From assembly GCA_943789365.1 (NCBI GenBank), contig CALSTV010000001.1:1240001-1304000 (forward strand): a stretch of DNA of 64,000 nucleotides, in the 5' to 3' direction. How positions within the stretch are numbered: position 1 is the stretch's first letter; each line of letters begins with the position of its first letter. This stretch comes from an uncultured Flavobacteriaceae bacterium (GTDB taxonomy: Bacteria; Bacteroidota; Bacteroidia; Flavobacteriales; Flavobacteriaceae). The notes beneath the pieces are model-generated. The model worked only from the letters and a program-made list of their open reading frames with translations. It did not search any database and was not told the DNA's origin. Shown here piece by piece: positions 53,839-63,867 of this stretch. A program made the position numbers and the translations under genes.

Positions 53839-54684
53839 TTAAATATGTGCTTTACAAATGATTGCCGTGCGCTCTTTGAGTACTTCAACTTTCGTTGCTA
53901 AATAGATAAGATCTTCTTTGGTAATCACGTATTCTTTCATTTTGTAACGAGCATCTATATAGGCTCTTCTAAGTAATTCGAAACGATTTTTCTCCTCTTC
54001 TGTAACCCTAGGAAACACATTAAAACGAACATCGCAACGACCTACTTGTTCTTCTAATTTATACAAATCGTGCTCTTTTGGGCGGTAATCCGTATACACC
54101 AAAAGAATGGTAGTATAATAGCGTTCGGTGGCCTGATGCAGTTGAAAAGCCGCGTTAAGATAATCCAAACGCTCCATCCCAAATTGAAAAGCGGAGAAGA
54201 ATCCATATGCAGAGCTGAACCAATAATCAAAATAATCTTGTGCTTTTTCTTGTGCTTCTTTTCTACTTAAGCGCTTCGGTTTTTTAAGGCTGTATTTTTT
54301 AGTATCGAACAATAAAATCCCTTCTCTTTTGATTTCCTGAAAAAAGTAATTTCCCATTTCCAGCATTTCATTAATTTGTTTGATGCTATGAAAAATTAGG
54401 CTGACACGGGTTTTTATTCTTCCCTTCAACTTTTTCTCTATTTTTTTTTCAATTCCAAAATTATTCTTGGCATCCTCATAGGCCGTAATTACCAGAATAT
54501 CAAAGTCGCTCATATACTCATAAAAAGTACCATCTTCAACATAGCGATCTTCAACAAAATTACCTCGAGCATAACTCCCAAACAACAGCACCATTTCAAC
54601 CCCACGGCTTTTTTGCAAGAGCTCGGTAATCAGCATTAATTCTATTTGTTTTACATCGGGCAGTTTTGAAAGACTGTTTTTCAC
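53839..54684 (-). CDS. Fused nucleotidyltransferase (MNT)-HEPN protein
   Basis: A 281-residue protein with an N-terminal polymerase-beta-type nucleotidyltransferase domain (VLLFGSYARGNF at 32-43, then SDFDILVIT with Asp60 and Asp62) and a C-terminal HEPN domain (about 145-275; RPKEHDLYKL motif). The third catalytic carboxylate is not evident: the strand reads TRVSLIF where MNT enzymes have VDL. In two-gene form, MNT is the antitoxin that AMPylates the HEPN RNase toxin. Here the two are one chain. It is followed upstream by a helicase gene on the same strand. Confidence 0.85.
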   Translation of the reverse strand: MKNSLSKLPDVKQIELMLITELLQKSRGVEMVLLFGSYARGNFVEDRYVEDGTFYEYMSDFDILVITAYEDAKNNFGIEKKIEKKLKGRIKTRVSLIFHSIKQINEMLEMGNYFFQEIKREGILLFDTKKYSLKKPKRLSRKEAQEKAQDYFDYWFSSAYGFFSAFQFGMERLDYLNAAFQLHQATERYYTTILLVYTDYRPKEHDLYKLEEQVGRCDVRFNVFPRVTEEEKNRFELLRRAYIDARYKMKEYVITKEDLIYLATKVEVLKERTAIICKAHI

Positions 54685-54818
54685 GTTCGTAAGATTCTAT
54701 AGATTTTTAAATTGCTATATGTCCGGGGCACATTTTGTTTTGCAATGTATTTCTTTTTATGCGGTTTTGCAATTCGAAAGATAGATTGTTCAATTCTTAA
54801 AATTGTGACAAAACCATT

Positions 54819-57799
54819 TTAACTTTCAAGTTCCATCAAATTCAAATGCTTTTTTAACACACCAGAAGGGGTGTCTTTTGTCTCATCAAAAACACGGGTA
54901 TCACCAAAAAGAATAAAACTATCGCGTGCTCTGGATACGGCCACATTTAACATGTTGGGTTTGTTGTCTTTATCAAAAAACAAGGTGCCTTCATCTTCAT
55001 AACTGTAAACCGAGCTAAATAAAACAATAGTGCGTTCTGCACCTTGCAATGCATGAACGGTACCCAGTTTTATGTCGTTTACTTTAAAACCCGCAGTAGC
55101 CAACGCTTTTGACAATTCTCCTTTCTGACTTGTAAAAGGAGTGATGATACCTAAAATACTTTCTATAGCCTCGACATCATAGGCGTTTTGAATAGCTTCT
55201 TTGTTATTTACCAGCCAAGAAATAATGGCTTTTACTTCATTGAGGTTATAACGACTGTTGTATTTTCTCTCACTGACACCTTCGATATGGTAGGCCATCA
55301 TTGAAGGAAATAGTTGTGCTTCACTCGCAATTCCTTTCATAGGTTTGAGTTCCCCTCCATAGGCCAATTCATTACAAAACCCAATAATCTCATCATTGCA
55401 CCTTCTGTGCTCCAATAAGATCAATCCGTTTTCTCGTGTATTTGACAAGGGAGTTTCAAATTCGCAGGCATTTTGCGCCATTTTCATGATACTACCACTT
55501 GAAGCCAAAAAACCAAGTCCCTCCAAGTATTCACTTTGTGCAGTGCTATTCACCAATTGCTCGTTACTTAGATTTCCATAATCTATTTTAGTTGGAATTG
55601 ACCAGATCGGCTCAATCTGTTTCAAATCGCCAACAACAATGGCTTTTTTAGCCAATGCAAATACGGGGATACTCACTTCTGGTGTTACTTGTCCGGCTTC
55701 ATCAATTATCAATAGGTCTAAAAAGTTATACAGAGGAAGGTATTCGAAAACAGGATTCCCGTCTTCGTTTTCGCCTTGGTACTGACTGTATACAAAATGT
55801 GTAGGAGCCATATAAAAAGTGGCTACAAAACATGGGGTAAGCATAGCTCTACGCTTCCATTTGGCTTGAATAACACTTTCTCCGGTTCCTTTTTCAGTTT
55901 CATTGGTCAATGCATCTTCTGTGGCCAATAACCAACGTGCTTCCCAGTAATGGATTGCCAATAAAAATGCTTTATGTCGCAGAGTTAGATCTATTTCGTC
56001 ATAAAAAAAACGATGATTTATATCCTGCGATCCCATTTTCTCATATTCAAAATCCCACATCTGCGCTTCGGAAACAAAAGGATACCCTTTGATCTTGTTT
56101 TGCAGCTTCCAATCGTTCAATTTTAAGTTTGCGTTCAGAGCAATATTTAGATTGGCAATATGTTCTTTGATGAACGCCAAAGTACTTTCTGGTCTTTTAT
56201 AAACATCCACATCCATTTTAAAAACATGTGTTGACCGTTCTCCCTCCTTTCCTTCTACACTAAAATAACGTTGTATTTCTTCGGTGAAATTTGCGCCCTT
56301 ATGTATAGATTTTAAAGTGCTTAGGATAGCTCTCCATTCTTGAAGTTTTACAATCTGAATGGTGTTCTTCTGAATTTTATCTGAAGAATGCAATAACAAG
56401 TCATTCACTTTTTCAATGCTACTCAAGTAGTCTCTAGAAATGCGCACCCCATTAATAAGTTTGTCTTCAATCAGTGAAATTTCTTCTTGCAAATGATCGC
56501 AAGCATCATTCAGAGACTCAGCTTCAAAACCGAAATAATCATTGTATTTTTCAAAAAAGTAGTCTTCTGCTTCAAACAGGTAACGATCACTTTCTAAATC
56601 ACATAAGGTTCCTTCATATCCAAACATATTGCCTTTCAGAAAGTTGATGTTTTCCAAGGATTTGCACTTTTCGAATTCGAAGGAAGATAGGTAGCATACC
56701 CCTGAAAATTGGGAATCCAACGCTCTGCAAGTGCTCCCATACTACTTTCTGAATTGATAAAGCTATCTATGATATTGGTAACGGCTTGGTTGTTTGTGGA
56801 GCATGCTAAAATTAGAGGAGCTTCCTCTCCTTTGATAGCAGCACGCACTACTTCAGTAGCCACCAAACTTTGCAACAGGGTTGTTTTTCCAGTGCCCGGT
56901 GGACCGTTCACTGCGGTGATGGCATTTTCTTCTGCTGTTAAAAAAGACAATAAGGTTTTCCGCTGACTTATAGACAATGGAAATTCATTAGACATCTGCC
57001 CTAAATGCAAATGATTGTAATTTAAAAACCCTTGATCGGTAATGGGGTCTTTTCGACTTCTATCGACTGGGTTTACAATTTTTGAAAGCAAGGGCAATTC
57101 CTCCGTTTCTTTCAACAAGTTTTGGTATAGAAAAAGGATGCTCTTTGCAGTTGCTATTTTTGAACTTGTTGCAAAATAAGTAACCTTATATACAGTTGTA
57201 TAGCCTTCGGCACGATAAGCATCCAGAGTACTTAGGGCAATTTCAGAAAACACTTCATTCAGGTATGCCCAATAGGCGTTCCAACCAACTGCTTCTCCCT
57301 CCACTTCCACTTCAGAAATAGGCTGAGCAATCTCTTTTGCTTCTGTAACTGTATCTAGTGAAGAAAACACAAAATCGTTTCCAGCATCGGCCATTGGATC
57401 TAAATAATTACGTACAATCAAAGGAAACAGGTCTTTGGGTGCCGACAGCTGTCCCGAGCGATTTACTTTTGCTTTGACCCAAAAAGGGTAAATAGGTCCT
57501 TGTTTAAATTCAGAAGTACTCGACTGGTATTCCAATTGAAAAGGCGCAATTAACAATTCGGTTTCGGTAACCTGATGCCAATTTGGGCTGTCTTTTTTTG
57601 CAATACCTTTAAGTCTATTGATACGACGCTCTTCAGCATCAATTAGGTCGGATGCATTTTTAGCATGAATACTAGCCGTGCTTAAATCACAAGAGTTTTG
57701 ATGAAATAAGTTTTTTATTCTCGCAATGTCAACCGCTAGGTTTTCACTATCGGAAAGACTGTTTCTATAATATTGAAGCCAGCTGTTTTTGTTATTCAT
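54819..57799 (-). pseudogene. SF1B (UPF1/DNA2-like) helicase split by one frameshift
   Basis: Two overlapping frames form one helicase of about 985 residues. The N-terminal frame (57799-56636) has the Walker A loop NGPPGTGKTTLLQ near 293-303 and CSTNNQAVTNII. The C-terminal frame (usable from about 56665 down to 54819) has the Walker B/DEAG box LLIIDEAGQVTPEVSIP, VVGDLKQIEP, LLEHRRCN, VHALQGAERTIVLFSS and NVAVSRARDSFILFGD (motifs II-VI). The reading changes at a run of three T at 56661-56663; one more T rejoins them as SKSAKSLENINFLKG. A sequencing indel is as likely as a real mutation. Similar helicases occur in defence islands. Confidence 0.85.
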
Positions 57800-57918
57800 G
57801 GGGAATCACTTGTGCATGCATTTTTTTTATGCGACGACGAATATACCCCTTTCATAATAAGTTTCCCAGCCGTGTTTTCCCGTTTTTTGCTAAATTATTA
57901 ACATTCGGTTCCTATCGC

Positions 57919-58896
57919 TTATTGCTGTTTTACTTTATGCTTCTTATTTTTCTTTTTTTTCTTTGGTTCAACAAGAATAAGTCGTTTTTCTTGTACTGCA
58001 AACCAGTCTTTTACGGTTGAAGGTCCTGAAAGATAGCCAAGTGACACCAAAAACGCATCCATTTTTTCAACGGTATCAATAAAATAGGTAGATTCTTTGG
58101 TGTTGTGAAGATTGAAAAATCCGTGTTTTTGGTTTTCGTAAATATACGTTTCACAGCGATTCCCATTAGCCTTCATTCTTTTTTCATAAAGTACGGTTGT
58201 TGCAACTGGCGTATGCTTATCATTATCTCCCATGAAAACAATCGTTGGAGGTAACTTACCTTGCAGGTTATCAATGGGAGAAAAATCTTTGTAATAGCCC
58301 TGTACACGTTCATATCCGTAGCCGTTGGGTCCATTGTCATATACAGGATTGAACAAAACCAGTGCATTGGGTACTGCGGAAAATGAAAGGTTATCTTCTT
58401 CGCTATCAAATTTTTTAATGGTTGCAGTTGCAGCTGCCAAATGTCCACCAGCAGAACCACCTCCTACAGCAAGTTTATTAGGATTTACACCAATAGCTTT
58501 AGCATTTTCACGGATAAAACGAACTGCAGATTTGGCATCTTGCACACAGGTATAGGGCAATGCTCCATCCTTCTCAGTTCGGTAGTTCGCACAAATAGCG
58601 ATGATACCTCGAGATTTTAAATAAGCACTTTGAGGGTAAAACTGATTGGCATGCCCGCCTTTCCAGCCCCCTCCAAAGAAAAACAACACAGCAGGTCGGG
58701 TATCTCCTTGCTTAAAATCTTCGGGGTAAAACATAAAAAACTCAAGTCGCAAGGCATCTGTATGCTTGTAGGTTTTTATTTTATCCGGGTCAAAACCTCC
58801 TCCTTTTGTATAAATCTCTGGCATTAAATTTTGTGCATATCCACTATTTGACATACAAAGAATTAACAAAAATAGTAGTCGTAGTTGCCGTTTCAT
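57919..58896 (-). CDS. Exported alpha/beta-hydrolase (esterase, BD-FAE/Aes-like)
   Basis: Start chosen at ATG 58896 (MKRQLRLLFLLILC) because it gives a clean signal peptide ending in YAQ. The oxyanion motif FFGGGWKGG precedes the nucleophile elbow GGGSAGGH (Ser about 148 of the chosen protein); Asp in FMGDNDKHTP and His in NQKHGFFN complete the triad. This matches carbohydrate esterases of the acetyl- or feruloyl-esterase type. The C-terminus is very basic (PKKKKKNKKHKVKQQ), which is unusual for an exported enzyme. Confidence 0.85.
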   Translation of the reverse strand: MKRQLRLLFLLILCMSNSGYAQNLMPEIYTKGGGFDPDKIKTYKHTDALRLEFFMFYPEDFKQGDTRPAVLFFFGGGWKGGHANQFYPQSAYLKSRGIIAICANYRTEKDGALPYTCVQDAKSAVRFIRENAKAIGVNPNKLAVGGGSAGGHLAAATATIKKFDSEEDNLSFSAVPNALVLFNPVYDNGPNGYGYERVQGYYKDFSPIDNLQGKLPPTIVFMGDNDKHTPVATTVLYEKRMKANGNRCETYIYENQKHGFFNLHNTKESTYFIDTVEKMDAFLVSLGYLSGPSTVKDWFAVQEKRLILVEPKKKKKNKKHKVKQQ

Positions 58897-59067
58897 AAAC
58901 TTGTCTGTTTTCAATTTCTCCCTCAAAGGTCTTTCTTTTCTTTTAATATTCAAGGTTCAATCTTTTCAAAAATTGACATATTTCCTTACAATAGCATATA
59001 AAATGTAAAGAATAAACTTCGTTAATAACGATCTTTCGAAAAATACATTAAGTTATTCACTTCATTA

Positions 59068-59103
59068 AAATACCCTTTAAGAATTGAATCTTAAAGGGTA
59101 TTT
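59068..59103 (-). terminator. Intrinsic terminator of the TonB receptor operon
   Basis: Perfect 15-bp stem (aaataccctttaaga / tcttaaagggtattt) with a 6-base loop, followed by T-rich sequence on the minus strand. Confidence 0.88.
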
Positions 59104-59126
59104 GATACGGCAAATAAGCTCCTTAC

Positions 59127-59681
59127 TTATTCAACAGACACATCAAAAGTTACTGTGATGTCAGTACCACCACCTGCATCTTCCAATCCTGTGTTTGGCT
59201 TTGTAGGCTCATGACGTAAGGTAAAAGTCAACGCACCTGAACTTGCCGCTCCAGCAGTAAGTGTAAATTCGGTACCAAGGTTATCTCCTGCAGTATCGAA
59301 ATTAGCGTAGGCTACGGATACATCTAATCCTGAACCAACTGTATAGAAAAATTGGTGTTCCAAGTCTTCTTCTTCAACCTCTTCAGTAATGTCTTCTGCA
59401 GGGTCTTCAGTTTCATTCCATAATTTGATGCTTCCATCATAAACAACACCTGCTGCTAAAGGCCCAGAAACGGTAACTACAGGATCGTTTGGCCCATCGC
59501 CATCTAAATCCTGACTCTCTAAAGTAATTTCAGTTCCTTGCCCTTGAGGCGTAAGTGTTGCAATTAAAGTGGTAATCACTTCTTCTTCATGTACTTCTTC
59601 CGGTATGTCATCGTCATCTGAACATGACATAAGTAATGCTGCTGAAAGAATTGCTGTTGCTAATAATTTTCCTGTTTTCAT
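59127..59681 (-). CDS. Acidic lipoprotein paired with the TonB receptor
   Basis: A 184-residue lipoprotein (LLMSCSDDDD, lipidated Cys about 20) with a very acidic, Glu/His-bearing N-terminal stretch (IPEEVHEEE) and a beta-rich mature domain. Homologues in Flavobacteriia are often given the label type 1 periplasmic binding fold protein, a label I do not find strongly supported here. A second acidic run, EEVEEEDLEHQ, lies in the middle. It is last in the receptor operon, so it may bind the same ligand at the cell surface or in the periplasm. Confidence 0.7.
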   Translation of the reverse strand: MKTGKLLATAILSAALLMSCSDDDDIPEEVHEEEVITTLIATLTPQGQGTEITLESQDLDGDGPNDPVVTVSGPLAAGVVYDGSIKLWNETEDPAEDITEEVEEEDLEHQFFYTVGSGLDVSVAYANFDTAGDNLGTEFTLTAGAASSGALTFTLRHEPTKPNTGLEDAGGGTDITVTFDVSVE

Positions 59682-59701
59682 TTGTTTTTGATTTTAAATA
59701 A

Positions 59702-62101
59702 TTAATAATTGAGTTTTAGATTTAATAAAAAGTTTCTCCCTAAATCATCGGCATAATATCGCAAACGATTCAGGTAATTTCTGTAGGATGTATCCATAAC
59801 GTTGGTAACGGAAACACCTACGGTAAGTGTCGATTTTTCTGTAGCTTTTACTGCTATACTTGAATTAAAGTTGAGTAGGTGATACGCGTCTGGTGGTGTA
59901 CTCACATCTACTACTTTTGTCTCGCCTAATTCGGGAACATAGACTTCAAAGTTATTGTTGGGATATTCATTTTGACGGAATGCATACACACTTTGCAAGG
60001 ACAAGCGCAGCTTATTGGGTTCCTGACTTTGATATACAATTTCATTCGTTGTGTTCACCGGAGGCATATGTATCAATGGGATATCCAAAGTACGATCATA
60101 GCCTTTTACCAATGAGAACTGGTGGTTGAAACGGAAATCGCTTGAAAAAGCATAGGAAGCATCCACATCCACACCTAGTAATTGCGCATCGGTCTGTCTG
60201 TATTCCCAAACCGAAAAACTACCGCTAAGTGTAAAGTTTACATCTACAGGCTCCAAAACAATAAAACCGTCAACTTTATTTACAAAAGGCTGAATTGAAA
60301 AACTGAATTTTTCATGATGGCGCTCCAATGTCATTGAAATTTTATGACCTATTTCTGAATGGAAGCTCAAATCCCCCAATTCAATTCGGGCAGCAGAATG
60401 GTGTAAACCTTCACTAAAAAGCTCGGCAGGATTGGGAGCTCTTGATGCCATAGAATAATTGAAATACACTTTGTGCTTTTCACCCAAAGCATAAGTGGCA
60501 CCAACAGTTGCTGAAACATTGTTAAAATAAAGCTCAGGATGTGTGAGCACTTCATAACTACCTTCCTCAATTACTAATTCGGGGTAGCGTTCATCGTAGT
60601 TTCGCGATTCCCAAAATGAAGTACGATAATACTTATACACATCCATATAAGTAAAATCATACCTTCCTCCTGCTTCTAGAAGCAATGCATCATTCCATTT
60701 GTAGGTTGCAATGAGATACGTTCCTAATCCGTACTTTTTGTAATCCGGAATCAACCTTCTTACCCCTGTATTAGGATCTGGAAAGTTCTTTTGATAGTTA
60801 GCAGTTATACCGCTCTTTACGTTGAGTTCATCATTTGGCTGAGTATCTAAGTCAAGCAACAGACTGTGCGTGTCCAATTGCAAATCCATTGCCGGTTTGT
60901 ACTTATCATCTCCTCTCCTTACATCATATTCCAATCGTTCGTTCTGTTGATAGTCATATTGCAAACTCAACTTTCCAACACCTTCAAAGTTTTTAAACCC
61001 TTTCAACCTGGCAAGGTGGTGTGTAACATCTTGTCTGGGAACATTAATAGTGTAAGTAAAATCTTTAATTATTAAAGGCTTATCACTTTCAATAGCCCTT
61101 ACCAGATCCCATACACCACCGAGATGGGACGCCCTTAATATGCCAATCTCATTTTTAAAAAGCGAATAATAGGCTTCAAATCCATAAGAAAAGCGATTGA
61201 ACCCTACATTTATTGACATACTTCGTTCAAACATCCCTGTATTGCTCAAATTGTAATCGGGCGCTTCAAAATCTCCAAAGCGCTTTAACGTTCCTTGAAC
61301 TGTGGTAAACCAACCGGTCTGATAGCTTTTAGTCAATTGAGAAGTGGTTGAAGTACCTCTACCATTCGAGGCTCCGGTGAACAATGTTTTTCCATAGAGA
61401 CTGTCTTTTACAGGCACCTTTAATGCTTCAGCAACAATCACCCCTCCTACGGCATCACCACTATATTGAAGAGCCGCAGCTCCTTTAATTACGGTAAGAT
61501 TGCTCACAGAATTTATATCGATATTCGGTGCGTGTTCAGACCCCCATTCCTGATCTTGCATACGAACACCATTATTGATAATCGCTACACGGCTGCTATG
61601 CAAACCATTAATCATAGGCTTCACCACCGTATTTCCGGTATTTAGGGATGAAACACCACTCAAACTATTGAGCGCATCACCAAGAGTTCCGCTACTATAG
61701 CGCTCCAATTCTTGTTGTGTAAGGGTGTTTTCTAAAATTGTTTTGGATTTCACACTATACGCTTTACCCAACACCGTAATTTGATTCAATTCTTCTAAAT
61801 GGTGTTCCAATTTTAGATTCTTACGCGTGTTACCACTTACTTTCACTTTGAAAGCCGTGGTCTCACAGTAGGGATGCGACACCTCAACTATATAAGTCGC
61901 GTCACATAAATTGGAAATAATAAAATTACCGTCAAAATCAGTCACAACGGCTTGTCCGGTATCCGTAACGATAATGGTTGCTCCACCAAGATTTGAATCA
62001 TCGTGAAGATCAATCACAGCGCCAGAAAGACTACTGTCACAATTTTGTGAAATAGCTGAAATACTGCTACATAGCAGTATCCATAAGATATACTTGTGCA
62101 T
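59702..62101 (-). CDS. TonB-dependent outer-membrane receptor
   Basis: A 799-residue receptor: signal peptide, a carboxypeptidase-like regulatory domain (about 22-95, SLSGAVIDLHDDSNLGGATIIVTDTGQAVVTDFDGNF), plug (about 105-225, with VIINNGVRMQDQEWGSEHAPNIDI-type sequence and VIKGAAALQYSGDAVGGVI) and a barrel ending in FLLNLKLNY. The plug resembles ZnuD-like metal receptors more than SusC. With a His/Cys-rich small protein before it and an acidic lipoprotein after it, zinc or copper uptake is the best guess. Confidence 0.85.
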   Translation of the reverse strand: MHKYILWILLCSSISAISQNCDSSLSGAVIDLHDDSNLGGATIIVTDTGQAVVTDFDGNFIISNLCDATYIVEVSHPYCETTAFKVKVSGNTRKNLKLEHHLEELNQITVLGKAYSVKSKTILENTLTQQELERYSSGTLGDALNSLSGVSSLNTGNTVVKPMINGLHSSRVAIINNGVRMQDQEWGSEHAPNIDINSVSNLTVIKGAAALQYSGDAVGGVIVAEALKVPVKDSLYGKTLFTGASNGRGTSTTSQLTKSYQTGWFTTVQGTLKRFGDFEAPDYNLSNTGMFERSMSINVGFNRFSYGFEAYYSLFKNEIGILRASHLGGVWDLVRAIESDKPLIIKDFTYTINVPRQDVTHHLARLKGFKNFEGVGKLSLQYDYQQNERLEYDVRRGDDKYKPAMDLQLDTHSLLLDLDTQPNDELNVKSGITANYQKNFPDPNTGVRRLIPDYKKYGLGTYLIATYKWNDALLLEAGGRYDFTYMDVYKYYRTSFWESRNYDERYPELVIEEGSYEVLTHPELYFNNVSATVGATYALGEKHKVYFNYSMASRAPNPAELFSEGLHHSAARIELGDLSFHSEIGHKISMTLERHHEKFSFSIQPFVNKVDGFIVLEPVDVNFTLSGSFSVWEYRQTDAQLLGVDVDASYAFSSDFRFNHQFSLVKGYDRTLDIPLIHMPPVNTTNEIVYQSQEPNKLRLSLQSVYAFRQNEYPNNNFEVYVPELGETKVVDVSTPPDAYHLLNFNSSIAVKATEKSTLTVGVSVTNVMDTSYRNYLNRLRYYADDLGRNFLLNLKLNY

Positions 62102-62139
62102 ATAAATTCTTAATTAACATAATAAACTAGTTTTGTTGA

Positions 62140-62469
62140 TTAAGAAAATACAGGTGGTGCTCGTAACTGAGCATTGGTTATTTTAAAGGAATGGAATAAT
62201 AAAGAAGTGAAGTCAATAGCACGCTCAACAAACTGTTTTTGCACTACTACATCCGAAATTTTTTCCGCTTCGAAATTAAAAGAAGTAAAATGAAAACTAC
62301 ATATTTCACATTTTTCTTTTGTCGCATGTACATGAGTTTTCTGGTCGGTACAAGCTACGTGCTCATGCCCCTCCAAAACATGAAAAAGCTGGACAGCCGT
62401 AGGCAACATCAGTGCTAATACAAGCACGAATGCAGCTAAATGCTTACCAAACTTTTTACTTAAACCCAT
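62140..62469 (-). CDS. Small His/Cys-rich exported protein of the receptor operon
   Basis: A 109-residue protein with an N-terminal hydrophobic helix (about 10-30), then HVLEGHEHVACTDQKTHVHATKEKCEICSFHFTSFNF, a dense set of His and Cys that could bind metal, and a C-terminal LRAPPVFS like DUF2946-type proteins. It lies 38 bases before the TonB receptor gene and starts the operon. A metal-related role is inferred. Confidence 0.65.
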   Translation of the reverse strand: MGLSKKFGKHLAAFVLVLALMLPTAVQLFHVLEGHEHVACTDQKTHVHATKEKCEICSFHFTSFNFEAEKISDVVVQKQFVERAIDFTSLLFHSFKITNAQLRAPPVFS

Positions 62470-62493
62470 TGTTTTAAATTACATAGAAAAACG

Positions 62494-62501
62494 CAAAAGT
62501 A
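62494..62501 (-). promoter_or_regulatory. Predicted -7 element of the TonB receptor operon
   Basis: TACTTTTG on the minus strand, 24 bases before the ATG at 62469. Confidence 0.5.
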
Positions 62502-62592
62502 AAACATTATTTCTGAATTGAGCTCATCTCACTAGAAAAAAAGCGTATCTACGGCTTATGCTCTTATCGAAAATAACGAAAACCTTCTTGAC

Positions 62593-63619
62593 TTATTTAT
62601 AGTTTTTATCTTCAGGGTATTTCGCCATAAAGGCTTCTGCTTTTTCCCACCATTATTGAACTTCCGCAAAAAATAGGCACTCTTTGATGCAACTCAGTAG
62701 GCTTCAAATCCAAAATTCTCTGGTAACCATCGGTTGCCTTTCCATTGGCTTGTTCTGCCAAGAAAGCAATGGGATTGCACTCATACAACAAACGTAACTT
62801 CCCCTGTGGCGCTTTAGAACTGGTTGGGTATATATAAATACCTCCCTTTATCATGTTCCTATGAAAATCCGAAACCAACGAACCTATATATCGTGAAGTA
62901 TACGGTCTGTCCTCTTCTTCTGCCTGACAGTATTTTAAGTAATCTTTTACCCCTTGCGGAAAGTGTGCATAATAGCCTTCATTGATAGAATAGATTTTAC
63001 CCGTTTCTGGAAATTGCATATCGGGATGCGAAAGATAAAAGGTTCCCAAAGCAGGGTTTAGGGTAAATCCATTTACACCGTGTCCTGTCGTATACACCAA
63101 CATGGTCGATGTTCCATAAACAATATAACCCGCCGCTACCTGTTCATTTCCTTTTTGTAAAAAATCTTCAGGTTGTACTGGTGTGCCTTCTGGTGTAATC
63201 CTTCTATAAATGGAAAAAATAGTTCCTACGGACACATTGACATCAATATTTGAAGAACCGTCCAAAGGATCAATCAATACAACATACTTGTTCGAGTTGC
63301 AGTTTTCTTTTCCTTGAATCGTAATGAAATCATCTTCCTCCTCACTGGCAATTCCACATACAATTTCTCTATTGATAAGTGCCGACTTAAATACATCGTT
63401 GGCATACACATCTAATTTTTGCTGATCTTCGCCCTGAATATTGGTATCACCGGCTTCCCCCAGAATATCCACCAATCCGGCTTTATTTACTTCGTGATTC
63501 ACAATTTTAGCCGCCAGTCGGATCGAATTTATCAATCTAGAAAGCTCTCCCGAAGAATACTTAAAATGTTTTTGGTTGTCGATGATAAATTCACCAAGGG
63601 TGATGTGTCTTTTTTCCAT
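62593..63619 (-). CDS. fbp: Class 1 fructose-1,6-bisphosphatase, C-terminus frameshifted
   Basis: Hydrolyses fructose-1,6-bisphosphate in gluconeogenesis. The sequence shows [34 protein letters not shown] (metal site), [38 protein letters not shown] and [15 protein letters not shown]. As given, the frame ends at 62612 with [17 protein letters not shown]. Removing one base at the T5/C3 junction (62641-62648) restores [18 protein letters not shown] and a stop at 62593, which is a normal ending. Only the last 12 residues are affected, so the enzyme may work anyway; a sequencing indel is likely. Confidence 0.95.
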
Positions 63620-63680
63620 GAAAATGCTTTTTTGAATAGTTAGTTAAAAAAATTTCAAGATGAACATAGTTTGGTTGCAG

Positions 63681-63688
63681 CAAAAATA
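63681..63688 (-). promoter_or_regulatory. Predicted -7 element for fbp
   Basis: TATTTTTG on the minus strand, 61 bases before the fbp ATG. Confidence 0.5.
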
Positions 63689-63867
63689 ACGTATACCTAA
63701 ACACTCAATACAACACATACATACTCATTTATTAACATATTTTGCTTAGTTTTTAACATTTTTGCAATAAAAGATAGTGACACTTTGACAAGTTAACTGC
63801 CCCCTATTAAAAACAACTCAATTTCTGGAATCAAAACAAGACTTCATTTTTTCATCTACTCATTCAA

